Of a DNA stretch of 64,000 nt, positions 35,327 through 43,386 are shown one piece after another. Positions within the stretch are counted from its first letter, which is position 1, and each line of letters begins with the position of its first letter. The notes under the pieces are model-generated. The model did not search any database and was not told where the DNA came from. It saw only the letters and a list, made by a program, of their open reading frames with translations. A program made the position numbers and the translations under genes. The stretch is from JAJZOM01 sp046703545 (GTDB lineage Archaea; Thermoplasmatota; Thermoplasmata; Thermoplasmatales; Thermoplasmataceae): positions 49,463-113,462 of the forward strand of contig JBJKSX010000013.1 in the NCBI GenBank assembly GCA_046703545.1, in the 5' to 3' direction.

Positions 35327-36382
35327 CTATTCAGTTTGTGTTACTCTCTCATGGATTTCTATTTCAGGCTGTTTTACAATTGTCCGCAAGCGGAACAAAA
35401 ATACCAGCGAGATAACTATGACTATTATGATCAGTGGTGCAGCCCTGGTAAACTCCTCTTTCAGAGAGACTACCATAAGTGATGTCAACACGCCTGCGCC
35501 CAATGCCACCTTCTGTCTGCTGTTCTCTTCCCGGGGCATGTAATGCACTATTCCAAAGCCAATTGCCAGGAACAGGGCTGCGTGAATCAGAATGTCAAGT
35601 ATGGGGCTCAACTTGGTTATAATCACCGGATTTACAGGCAATATTGCAAATACATTGTAAACAGGGTATACAAGCAACCCCAGAACATATAGTGGGGCTC
35701 CACCAGCGCCAGCTTTCCCCCTGAACTGCAACAGATTCCTGGGAACCAGGTATGCAATCAGAACCAGTAGCAGCGGAATGAACAGAAAGAGCAGGTAATC
35801 GAATGGCGTCGGTACTGGCCTAGTTGAAGTGTGGTTTACAACATAGTTCAATATGAGAACAGTAAACGCATAAATTACACCTGAAGCCACTGATCCTCCG
35901 GTTCCGGTTACTCTTTTCCCCTTTAGCCGCGGGTAGGCTGCGGAGACCAGCATGAGGGGGAGCGTTATGCTGAATACGGCATGGTAAACCATAAGGCCAA
36001 ATGCCCAGACCCAGTCCACGCCAGCGTATCTTCCGTATGTTCCAAGGAATCCCACTGGGCTTCCGGATATCTGGAAAAAAGTATGCAAGGCGATGGCTTC
36101 CTCCATTATGCCATAAGCACAACCCAGAATGAATATGGACACCCAACCTTTACTGTAGGCAACTGCAAATTCCCTTATCAGGAGTGCGACCATTGTATAA
36201 AGGCCGATGTTCATGGCAAGAAAGAAGCTGAAACCAAGGGGGTTTGAACCCAGCGTGGATAGCTTCCAGGATCCTGTAAGATATTCCGGTATACCTGGCG
36301 TTGTTATTGCCAGCAGAACCAGAAACCTTGCACGTCTGCCTTTTCCATATGGCATCCTTCCACTATCCAAGTCAATTGACAT
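35327..36382 (-). CDS. multi-pass membrane protein, function unknown
   Basis: 351 residues with about ten hydrophobic helices and short charged loops. A GIMEEAIALHTFF segment mid-helix has paired glutamates that faintly recall CPBP-type intramembrane proteases, but the required arginine spacing and downstream histidines are not clear, so I do not assign that family. It converges with tRNA-Pro, its stop lying 6 nt beyond the tRNA 3' end, and diverges from the small membrane proteins. Confidence 0.75.
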   Translation of the reverse strand: MSIDLDSGRMPYGKGRRARFLVLLAITTPGIPEYLTGSWKLSTLGSNPLGFSFFLAMNIGLYTMVALLIREFAVAYSKGWVSIFILGCAYGIMEEAIALHTFFQISGSPVGFLGTYGRYAGVDWVWAFGLMVYHAVFSITLPLMLVSAAYPRLKGKRVTGTGGSVASGVIYAFTVLILNYVVNHTSTRPVPTPFDYLLFLFIPLLLVLIAYLVPRNLLQFRGKAGAGGAPLYVLGLLVYPVYNVFAILPVNPVIITKLSPILDILIHAALFLAIGFGIVHYMPREENSRQKVALGAGVLTSLMVVSLKEEFTRAAPLIIIVIVISLVFLFRLRTIVKQPEIEIHERVTQTE

Positions 36383-36397
36383 TGTGCGTGCTATCCC

Positions 36398-36499
36398 CTG
36401 GCAATCCCTTTACGTAGAGTTATATTTGAGGGTTGCCAGTGTGAAATCGCAAACAGAGAGAGTTCACAGTCTATAGGAAACGCTGAAGTAGGCGTTTCC
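36398..36499. repeat. two strong inverted repeats in a divergent intergenic region
   Basis: CTGGCAA-t-CCC (36398-36408) pairs with GGG-TTGCCAG (36430-36439), a 10-bp stem with one bulge and a 21-nt loop. Separately, GGAAACGC (36476-36483) pairs with GCGTTTCC (36492-36499), a perfect 8-bp stem with an 8-nt loop. They lie between the minus-strand membrane protein and the tiny membrane-protein pair, and could be operators, an RNA gene or a small mobile remnant. Confidence 0.5.
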
Positions 36500-36561
36500 A
36501 TGGTATTGAAGAAAATTATCCTTAGAAGTTAATTTTTTATGCGATTATATATTGTTTAACC

Positions 36562-36834
36562 ATGGCCGTTACGAAGAGCCCCAACCAGATACAGGTCAGA
36601 CCGGTTCGTCGGCTCAACAGGGCCCTGGTTATAAGAGATGTTGTCCTTACAGCCATGGTAACATTCTTCGTTGTTGTTTCCTATACGGCCCATCTCCAGA
36701 CAGTTGCGTTTGTAATGGCAGAGGGCACAATCATCATTTTTCTTCTTTGGTCAACGTTGGTCAAAGTGTTTGTGGGTGAAAGTTTCATCCATATGATTTA
36801 CTTCAACTATGTTAGAGAGAAGAAATGGAAGTAG
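36562..36834 (+). CDS. tiny two-helix membrane protein, paralogue 1
   Basis: 90 residues with two membrane helices (about residues 28-48 and 53-73), a basic soluble N-terminus and a C-terminus ending YVREKKWK. A TATA-like GATTATATA lies about 17 nt upstream and there is no SD, suggesting a leaderless transcript. It has a tandem relative 142 nt downstream with the same end (IVREKKWK). Function unknown. Confidence 0.7.
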   Translation: MAVTKSPNQIQVRPVRRLNRALVIRDVVLTAMVTFFVVVSYTAHLQTVAFVMAEGTIIIFLLWSTLVKVFVGESFIHMIYFNYVREKKWK

Positions 36835-36975
36835 GATTTCAGGCAGTAATCAACAATTGGCTTGTTATTCTGAAGAATCCGGCAATTCTGATCTCGTGGA
36901 TCCCGGAACAGGAGTATTGACACAATCAAGCCGGGTTCAAAGGTAATTTTTTATTCCATACCATGATAATTGTCC

Positions 36976-37245
36976 ATGGCAGGTGGAGCCAGCCAGGATG
37001 AAATAAGGGTCGTTCAGGCCGGAGCAAAATCCAGTTCCCTGAGCAGGAACCTGATCTTCATTGCGGTTGTTTCATTCTTTCTCATAATAAGCTATATGGC
37101 TAATCTTGGCAATGTGGCCCTGATGGTAGCCGAGTATTGTGTGGGCGGTTTCCTGATTTTTTCATTCATGTTCAAGGTATTCACTGGAGACAACATCTTC
37201 AGGATCATTCATTTCCACATTGTCAGGGAAAAGAAATGGAAATAG
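36976..37245 (+). CDS. tiny two-helix membrane protein, paralogue 2
   Basis: 89 residues from ATG 36976 (an in-frame TTG lies two codons earlier). Same plan as its upstream relative: soluble N-terminus, two helices (FIAVVSFFLIISYMANLGNV and GGFLIFSFMFKVFTG), and the shared end REKKWK. The two genes appear to be a tandem duplication. Function unknown. Confidence 0.7.
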   Translation: MAGGASQDEIRVVQAGAKSSSLSRNLIFIAVVSFFLIISYMANLGNVALMVAEYCVGGFLIFSFMFKVFTGDNIFRIIHFHIVREKKWK

Positions 37246-37264
37246 TGCCACACTGGCGTCTACA

Positions 37265-38944
37265 TCATATGTTGAGGCGGTCCCTCATTGAGTTGTAGTA
37301 CCTGTACAGCAGTATGAGAAAAGAGGAAAATGTCAGGTGGTGCCTCTTTGACCACTCGATTTCCTTCACAGTGTAGTTCAGGTGCATGGCCATGGTTTCC
37401 CTGTCCATGATCTCTGCACCGGTGAGGTAGGCCTCGATGTTGTTCATGATGAAGCTCCTCTCGTCAGCGCTTATAATGCCAAGCCTTTCTCTTGCCTGCG
37501 CCATTCTCTTCCCTGATTCGTAAGTCACATCCACTATATCCTTCCTGGACATTTCCCTAGTCTCATAACTGAGGTAATCTTCCCAGCTCTGGCCCTTGTC
37601 CAGGGAATCATAATAGTCCTTCAGTTTTGTTCCCATGAGCCTGATCCCGTACCTGTCATGCATCTCATAGAAGATTGACCCGGGATCCAGGAATGGCGTG
37701 AGCGGTGACAGGAAGGCATACATCTGCATTGTGTCGTTGACATACTTTGACATGAGCTTCTCGGAATAGGCAACATCCTGCAGCACATTGTCCCTGGTCT
37801 GCCCTGGCAGCCCTATGGTGAAGTATATGTCAAATTTCTTGCATCCATACTGGCGTGCATAGTCAATGGATTTCTCAAGATCCTTGTTGTTGTATCCTCT
37901 CCCTGTCCTCACCCTGATGGATTCTATGGAGGAGTCGGGGGAAATTTCGGCAGTGAAGCTTGGGAAAACCTTGCTCAGCTTGCTGAAATAGGATTCCGGA
38001 GGTGGCGTGAAATACTCAGACAGGAGTGGAATGTCTATCCCGCGATCTTTTGATGCCTTCAGGAAGCCATCGGTGTACTTTTCCCCCGCCTGGTTTATGT
38101 CGCCCGCTATGAAAACCGGTGTGCCAAGCTTGTTCTGTATTATCTCCAGTTCCTGCGCTACACGGTCCGGGTCCCTGAACATTGGGGACTTTCCATTGAA
38201 GTATTTGGAGAATGTGTAGTTCGATCCCCCGCAGAATCCGCAGTTCAGCTGGCAGCCGTGCTCAATCAGGGTCATGGCCGATGGGTTCTTTATCCACACC
38301 TTGTAGGGGAGATGGGCCCGCACATCAGCATACTTGATTGCATTCTTCATGAGGAGATCGTAGTTGAGGAAGACCTTGTCGATGTCGTCGGGTGAATGTG
38401 AAATGGGGTTGAACTTGATCCCCGTCTCTGACCTGTATCCGAGATTCACAATATCTGAAACATCTTTTCCGGACTCCACAGCCTCTGCCAGCTTCACTAT
38501 TGCAGTTTCCTGCAAATCCCCGCGCAGGACATAATCAATGAATGGGTAATCCTGCAGTATCTCCTGTGCAAAATAAGTGGCCGAGAACCCTCCCAGGAGC
38601 ACCTTGGAATTGGGATGGAGCCCCTTTATTATTCGGGCAAGGTTGATTGCACCGTGTACGTGCGGTAGCCAGTGAAGGTCTATGCCGAAAATGTCTGCTT
38701 CAATGGATGCAAGGTACTTCTCTGGATTGAAGCCTTTTGAATAGAGCATCAATACGGCTATGTTGCTTATCCTTCCCGTATAACCATGATTCACCAGCGA
38801 GTTCAGCATGCTAATGAAGCCCACCGGATACATTTCGAACAGGGGTGTTGAAGGCACAACATCGCTAATAGGCCCGGAACGCAGATTCTTGGTCCTGAAG
38901 TCATAGATACTGGGTGGATGAACGAGGCAAACGTTCACTCTCAT
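37265..38944 (-). CDS. B12-binding radical SAM protein, Ta0216-like family
   Basis: 559 residues from ATG 38944. N-terminal about 150 residues are a cobalamin-binding-type Rossmann region (KVLLGGFSATYFAQEI, DYVLRGDLQETAIVKL), followed by a radical SAM core with CQLNCGFC (CxxxCxxC), a TAEISPDSSIESIRVRTGRG block and FDIYFTIGLPGQTRDNV. It fits the family called B12-binding/radical SAM, Ta0216 type, known from Thermoplasmatales; members may methylate or link unreactive carbons. The real substrate is unknown. A TTAAATA box centred 25 nt before the ATG suggests a leaderless transcript. Confidence 0.88.
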   Translation of the reverse strand: MRVNVCLVHPPSIYDFRTKNLRSGPISDVVPSTPLFEMYPVGFISMLNSLVNHGYTGRISNIAVLMLYSKGFNPEKYLASIEADIFGIDLHWLPHVHGAINLARIIKGLHPNSKVLLGGFSATYFAQEILQDYPFIDYVLRGDLQETAIVKLAEAVESGKDVSDIVNLGYRSETGIKFNPISHSPDDIDKVFLNYDLLMKNAIKYADVRAHLPYKVWIKNPSAMTLIEHGCQLNCGFCGGSNYTFSKYFNGKSPMFRDPDRVAQELEIIQNKLGTPVFIAGDINQAGEKYTDGFLKASKDRGIDIPLLSEYFTPPPESYFSKLSKVFPSFTAEISPDSSIESIRVRTGRGYNNKDLEKSIDYARQYGCKKFDIYFTIGLPGQTRDNVLQDVAYSEKLMSKYVNDTMQMYAFLSPLTPFLDPGSIFYEMHDRYGIRLMGTKLKDYYDSLDKGQSWEDYLSYETREMSRKDIVDVTYESGKRMAQARERLGIISADERSFIMNNIEAYLTGAEIMDRETMAMHLNYTVKEIEWSKRHHLTFSSFLILLYRYYNSMRDRLNI

Positions 38945-39284
38945 ATACAAATATTGAGTTATTGCTATTTAAGAACGCATACCAATAGTTAGGCATGGCT
39001 AATTTATCCATGCTATTTCCTCGACCTCCGCTATCTGTTTGGCACAATGACAATTCCGCAGAAGGCTGGTGTCCAGCAGAGGTTGGTTTGATGTTGCCGC
39101 CCACACATTTCAAGGCCATCATGATTCTTGAACCGAGGGCTGCATAATTTCGATCATTTTTATTTTTTTAATCTATAAGCCATATAGTTTTTGATTTAGT
39201 TTTGCATTTCATTCCGGAGGCAAAGTCTGGCTGTTGTGTTTGGATATAAATACAATAACGATTGTTGAATACAAAACAGTAATG
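38945..39284. other. intergenic region with promoters of the radical SAM gene and the chorismate operon
   Basis: No gene I can support. The left end has the minus-strand TTAAATA (38966-38972). The middle has a small GCTGG-tgt-CCAGC hairpin and T-rich stretches near 39160 that could end transcription. Near 39243 there is an additional TATAAATA box upstream of the main one at 39285-39292. Confidence 0.4.
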
Positions 39285-39292
39285 TTTAAATA
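39285..39292 (+). promoter_or_regulatory. TATA box for the leader peptide and chorismate operon
   Basis: TTTAAATA centred about 26 nt before the leader-peptide ATG at 39314, so transcription should begin at or next to that ATG and the peptide would be read from a leaderless message. A second TATAAATA lies about 42 nt further upstream. Confidence 0.65.
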
Positions 39293-39313
39293 CTGACAGT
39301 GATACAGTGTGTC

Positions 39314-39388
39314 ATGGCAATTGAAGAAGAGCATATAAAGTTGACCTTCGGGAATGTTATACGGGTCAGCTTCGGCTATTGGCCATGA
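39314..39388 (+). CDS. 24-residue aromatic leader peptide of the chorismate operon
   Basis: Short frame ATG..TGA. It contains two Phe and ends SFGYWP, so Phe, Tyr and Trp codons (TTC, TAT, TGG) lie just before the stop. It is positioned as a leaderless start from the TATA box and ends 23 nt before the DAHP synthase start. Aromatic codons before an aromatic biosynthesis operon are the hallmark of attenuation leader peptides in bacteria. It may be a chance frame, but composition, position and promoter agree. See the hairpin at 39388-39407. Confidence 0.6.
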   Translation: MAIEEEHIKLTFGNVIRVSFGYWP

Positions 39389-39407
39389 TCTTCTTCACGC
39401 GAGGGAT
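39388..39407 (+). promoter_or_regulatory. possible SD-masking hairpin overlapping the leader-peptide stop
   Basis: ATCTTC (39388-39393) can pair with GAGgGAT (39401-39407), 6 bp with one bulged G and loop TTCACGC. The 3' arm contains the GAGGGA Shine-Dalgarno of the DAHP synthase gene (start TTG 39412); the 5' arm abuts the leader stop. A ribosome on the last leader codons would open it. Pairing is by eye and only marginally stable. Confidence 0.4.
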
Positions 39408-39411
39408 TTAA

Positions 39412-40401
39412 TTGGTAAAATACAGGTTGTATTTGATAAAGGACGGTGCCGACCCATCAGGACTAGCTGAAAAGCTGAACGCTTCAACAGCGTCTTTCAG
39501 GAAACTGCACCTTTATGGCAAGTCGATTTTTCTCTCGTGGCCGGATTTGGGACCTGTGATAAATGACTCTGCTATTGAGTCAGAGACTGTTGTTGACGGA
39601 GATTTTGTGCTCAGCTCAAGGGAATGGAAGCGGGACAACACCTATGTGCAGGTTGATGGCCTGGAGATAGGGAAGGGCATCACAATTGCAGCAGGACCAT
39701 GTTCAATTGATTTCGAAGAGGGAGTAGAGGAATTTGCCAAAGGATTGAAACGAAGCGGGGCGGACATAATCAGGGGAGGGGCATTCAAGCCCCGGACGAG
39801 CCCTTTCTCATTCCAGGGAAAGGGGAATGCTGGTTTGGAAATCATGAAGAGAATGAGGGAATCCGCAGGGCTTCCAATAGTCTCTGAGATACTTTCAACC
39901 GAGAATATTGCAGATTTTGAATCCGTTGATCTCCTCCAGATAGGATCAAGAAATGCCCAGAATTTCCAGCTCCTGAGGAAAGTTGCCGAAACCGGCAGGC
40001 CCGTACTCCTGAAAAGGGGAATGGGCAACACATACGCGGAATGGATGGCCACCGCAGATTATGTCATGGGTGAGAATAATGGCTCTGTCATACTCTGTGA
40101 GAGAGGGATAAGGACGTTTGAGAACTCCACCAGATTCACGCTTGACCTGGGTTCAATTGCCAGGGCCAAGAGAGAATCGCACCTGCCCATTTGCTCCGAC
40201 CCCAGCCACGCTGCAGGCTCAAGGGAACTTGTGATCCCGCTTGCCCTTTCCTCAGTTGCCGCAGGGTGTGACATGCTCCTGATTGAGGTGCACCCCGATC
40301 CAGAAAATGCACTTAGCGACGGAAAACAACAAATAACTCTTGAAGATTTAAAATCACTGACCCAACAGATTAAGCGCCTCGAAGGCGCTATCAGAGGATA
40401 A
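39412..40401 (+). CDS. aroF: 3-deoxy-D-arabino-heptulosonate 7-phosphate synthase (type I-beta with regulatory domain)
   Basis: First step of the chorismate pathway, joining PEP and erythrose 4-phosphate. 329 residues: a ferredoxin-like/ACT-like N-terminal domain of about 70 residues (MVKYRLYLIKDGADPSGLAE) typical of feedback-regulated type I-beta enzymes, then the TIM-barrel with IIRGGAFKPRTSPFSFQG, LLQIGSRNAQNFQLL, LLKRGMGNTYAEW and CSDPSHAAGSRELV. Start is TTG with GAGGG about 7 nt before it. First gene of the seven-gene operon. The N-terminal domain suggests direct inhibition by aromatic amino acids in addition to any attenuation. Confidence 0.95.
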   Translation: MVKYRLYLIKDGADPSGLAEKLNASTASFRKLHLYGKSIFLSWPDLGPVINDSAIESETVVDGDFVLSSREWKRDNTYVQVDGLEIGKGITIAAGPCSIDFEEGVEEFAKGLKRSGADIIRGGAFKPRTSPFSFQGKGNAGLEIMKRMRESAGLPIVSEILSTENIADFESVDLLQIGSRNAQNFQLLRKVAETGRPVLLKRGMGNTYAEWMATADYVMGENNGSVILCERGIRTFENSTRFTLDLGSIARAKRESHLPICSDPSHAAGSRELVIPLALSSVAAGCDMLLIEVHPDPENALSDGKQQITLEDLKSLTQQIKRLEGAIRG

Positions 40402-40402
40402 A

Positions 40403-41461
40403 ATGCATGAATTTTCATACAATCTTTCAAGAGGAGAAACTAGGGTAACCGTAGGAAAGAGCATACAGGACAGTTTCCTGGAACTGCCGCCTGACTCCCT
40501 TATAGTCTATCCACAAAGTATAGAACCCATTATCGGGCCTCTCCTGGACAGGTCACCCTTTCCCTCGCACATTGTAGGAGATGGGGAGGAGGGGAAAACC
40601 ATGGACTCCGTCCTGAATATATTAAGGGCCATGAGGGGTGCGGGTTTCAAGAGGTCCTCAACCCTGGTTTCCATTGGAGGAGGTTCCACTTCAGATGCGG
40701 CTGGAATGGCGGCCTCAATGTACATGCGTGGCGTAGGCTACGTTTCGATTCCCACCACGCTCCTTGCCATGGTTGACGCATCTCTGGGGGGAAAGAACGC
40801 AGTGAATTACAGTGGTGTGAAGAACCTGCTTGGAAGCTTCTTCAGCCCTTCTCACATAATTATTGACACTGCTCTGGTACAGGACATGCCGCCTGCACTC
40901 ATCTTGGACGGAATGGGCGAGATAGCAAAATATGCAATCATCCAGGACCGTGTTCTGTATGATCAGCTGCTCAAGGAGGACATTAACCAAATCCTGGGAA
41001 ATCCGCAGTCCCTGGAGAACCTTGTTTCAAGGTGTGTTTCCATCAAAATGGATGTTGTCTCGAAGGATGAATTTGACATGCACGGCGAGAGAGCCATTCT
41101 GAACTTCGGCCATACACTTGGGCATGCACTGGAGAGTGCCACCGGTTTCACAATGGGGCATGGAACGGCGGTTGCGAATGGAATTCTCCTTGAGCTTGAT
41201 ATGGGGGAGAAGCTCGGCCTTGTTGGCGGTGAATTGCCAGGGCAGGCTGAGGCCCTGCTAACAAAACTTGCACTTCCACACAAGATAGATCGGGACCGCA
41301 TATCCACTCTCGGTCAGAAAATGATCAATCTGGTTGCAGCAGACAAGAAAGCCACAAGAGACACGGTGAAGATTCCTTTGCCTGAGGAACTGGGGAAATG
41401 CAGGGTTTTCGAAATATCGCTTGAGGAGGTTGGTGACTATCTCAAAAGGATCAGGCAGTGA
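40403..41461 (+). CDS. aroB: 3-dehydroquinate synthase
   Basis: NAD- and zinc-dependent second step of the pathway, 352 residues. SIGGGSTSDAAGMAASMYMRG and VPTT-like PTTLLAMVDASLGGKNAVNY mark the NAD and substrate sites; zinc ligands are E in DGMGEIAKY, H in FGHTLGHALE and H in FTMGHGTAVANG. It is the classical AroB form, not the alternative archaeal 3-dehydroquinate synthase II. Starts one nt after aroF ends. Confidence 0.95.
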   Translation: MHEFSYNLSRGETRVTVGKSIQDSFLELPPDSLIVYPQSIEPIIGPLLDRSPFPSHIVGDGEEGKTMDSVLNILRAMRGAGFKRSSTLVSIGGGSTSDAAGMAASMYMRGVGYVSIPTTLLAMVDASLGGKNAVNYSGVKNLLGSFFSPSHIIIDTALVQDMPPALILDGMGEIAKYAIIQDRVLYDQLLKEDINQILGNPQSLENLVSRCVSIKMDVVSKDEFDMHGERAILNFGHTLGHALESATGFTMGHGTAVANGILLELDMGEKLGLVGGELPGQAEALLTKLALPHKIDRDRISTLGQKMINLVAADKKATRDTVKIPLPEELGKCRVFEISLEEVGDYLKRIRQ

Positions 41462-42242
41462 GGGCGCCCGCATTTTTGGACTGCTGGGGCACAACATAGG
41501 GTATTCCCTTTCTCCTTCACTGCACAACCACTTCTTTGCATCTCGCGGAATGAACGCTGTCTACGGTCTGTTCGACATAGTCCCTGAAGAGTTTGAAACC
41601 GCAGCCAGAGCACTCATTTCTGGATCTGCAGGGCTCAATGTGACTGTCCCCTACAAGGAAAGGATCATCCCACTGCTGGACGATCTTGCGGAAGAGGCCG
41701 GGAAGACCGGGAGCGTTAATCTGGTCCATGAAAAGAAAGGCTACAACACCGACTATATGGCGCTCAGCAGGCTGATTGAAGGCCTTGAAGCAGATCTCAG
41801 GGGCAGGGAATGCATTATTTTTGGGGCGGGAGGTGCGGCAAGGACCGCTTCATTCATTTTTGGCGGACTTGGGATGAATCTAATAATTGTTAACAGGTCC
41901 AGCGAAAGGGCCGAAACCCTTGTCAGGGACCTCAGTACTCATGGCTATGAGGCCAGGCATGAGCCCTATCCATCGGATCCTGGGGCATACAAGGCAAAAG
42001 TACATTGTGCTGTGAATTGCCTTTCCTCAGGGGAAGTGGTTTATCCCGAGATAGAGGCCCAGTATGTTGTTGACTTCAATTACGGCCGTAGGGCCAATGC
42101 GTTCAGGAAATCGCTGAAGATTCCGAAGAAATTTATCTCAGGAGAAGAAATACTCATTGGGCAGGCTATTTATTCACAGAAGATATGGAACAAGGTAGAA
42201 CCTTCATTTGAAGAGATGGGAGAAGCACTCAATGTCAAGTAG
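41421..42242 (+). CDS. aroE: shikimate dehydrogenase
   Basis: NADPH-dependent reduction of 3-dehydroshikimate to shikimate. 273 residues from TTG 41421: GHNIGYSLSPSLHNHFF is the substrate loop, AGLNVTVPYKERIIP the catalytic lysine block, and IIFGAGGAARTASFIFGGLG the nucleotide-binding glycine loop. The start is ambiguous: TTGs at 41421 and 41430 and GTG 41433 are in frame, and GAGGAGG overlaps them, so the true start may be slightly further in. It overlaps aroB by about 40 nt. Confidence 0.92.
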   Translation: MRRLVTISKGSGSEGARIFGLLGHNIGYSLSPSLHNHFFASRGMNAVYGLFDIVPEEFETAARALISGSAGLNVTVPYKERIIPLLDDLAEEAGKTGSVNLVHEKKGYNTDYMALSRLIEGLEADLRGRECIIFGAGGAARTASFIFGGLGMNLIIVNRSSERAETLVRDLSTHGYEARHEPYPSDPGAYKAKVHCAVNCLSSGEVVYPEIEAQYVVDFNYGRRANAFRKSLKIPKKFISGEEILIGQAIYSQKIWNKVEPSFEEMGEALNVK

Positions 42243-43386
42243 CATGGGCAAGGAATTTCAGGTCACAACGTTCGGAGAGAGCCACGGGAAAGCAATGGGC
42301 GTCGTTGTTGACGGAGTGCCTGCCGGCCTTATGCTGTCTGAAAAGGACATACTTCCGGAACTCAAGTACAGAAGGACCGGGAGCTACCTTGTTTCGGGGA
42401 GGAGAGAAGAGGACAGCCCACAAATACTGAGCGGGGTTTACAGCGGCAGAACAACAGGGTCCCCTATTGCGATTGTTTTTGATAATGTGGATGCCATCTC
42501 ATCACTTTACAGCGATGTGTCACACATCCCGCGCCCGGGACATGCTGATCTCACATACATCAGGAAGTACGGAAGGGAAAACTGGGATTACCGAGGAAGC
42601 GGACGTGCCAGTGCAAGGGAAACCATATCAAGAGTTGCAGCCGGAGCCATAGCCAAGAAACTCCTTATGATATTCCCAACATACGTGGGAGGCTATCTGA
42701 GATCCATCGGGCCATTGGATTCAGGCCCACTGGAAGATGAGGCCAGTGCGCTTGATTCCAGGAAGTTCATGACAAGAGCCCCCAACCAGCAGTACGAGGA
42801 CCAGTACAAGAAACTCATTATGGATGCCATGAAGTCTGGAGACAGCTACGGAGGTGTTGTGGAAGCGTACGCCATCAATCCTCCCCGATCACTGGGTGAA
42901 CCTGTTTTTGACAAACTCAAGGCAGAGCTTGCAAAGGCTGTAATGTCACTGCCGGCTGCCACAGGCTTTGAATATGGCATGGGATTCGGCGCCGCAACAA
43001 TGAAGGGCAGCGAGGCAGCAGACTCAATAATTCTTGATGAAAAAGGAGACCTGAGGCTCATGGAAAACAGGTCTGGAGGCATGCGTGGGGGGATTTCCAC
43101 CGGTGAGAATATCGTTCTGAGATGCTCATTCAAGCCAACGAGTTCCATAAGAATTCCCGCAAAGTCTGTGGATATTGATACCATGAAGCCAGCAGAGATC
43201 TCTGTCAGGGGAAGACACGATCCTGTAGTTGCAGTTCGGGGAGTGTCCGTTGTGGAGGCCATGATGGCAATAACCCTTGGTGACCACGCAATGCGGGAAG
43301 GGCGCATCCCCATGTCAAGGCTTACGGAGGAACTTTCCGGGACAATAGAGGAGAGGTGGCAGGAATTCCAAGCAAAGTATCAGTAA
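42232..43386 (+). CDS. aroC: chorismate synthase
   Basis: Makes chorismate from EPSP using reduced FMN. 384 residues from ATG 42232, which has GGAG about 10 nt upstream; an ATG at 42244 directly follows the aroE stop. Signature blocks include TTFGESHGKAMGVVVDGVPAG, GHADLTYIRKYGRENWDYRG, GRASARET and ENRSGGMRGGISTGENIV. Overlaps aroE by 11 nt at the chosen start. Confidence 0.96.
   Translation: MSSSMGKEFQVTTFGESHGKAMGVVVDGVPAGLMLSEKDILPELKYRRTGSYLVSGRREEDSPQILSGVYSGRTTGSPIAIVFDNVDAISSLYSDVSHIPRPGHADLTYIRKYGRENWDYRGSGRASARETISRVAAGAIAKKLLMIFPTYVGGYLRSIGPLDSGPLEDEASALDSRKFMTRAPNQQYEDQYKKLIMDAMKSGDSYGGVVEAYAINPPRSLGEPVFDKLKAELAKAVMSLPAATGFEYGMGFGAATMKGSEAADSIILDEKGDLRLMENRSGGMRGGISTGENIVLRCSFKPTSSIRIPAKSVDIDTMKPAEISVRGRHDPVVAVRGVSVVEAMMAITLGDHAMREGRIPMSRLTEELSGTIEERWQEFQAKYQ

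Noticed and set aside
35327..36382. CPBP intramembrane protease.
   Set aside because: Only a paired Glu is present; the arginine spacing and histidine motifs of the family are not.
38901..39122. 73-codon minus-strand frame over the radical SAM start.
   Set aside because: Overlaps a leaderless start and promoter of the radical SAM gene and has no protein-like composition.
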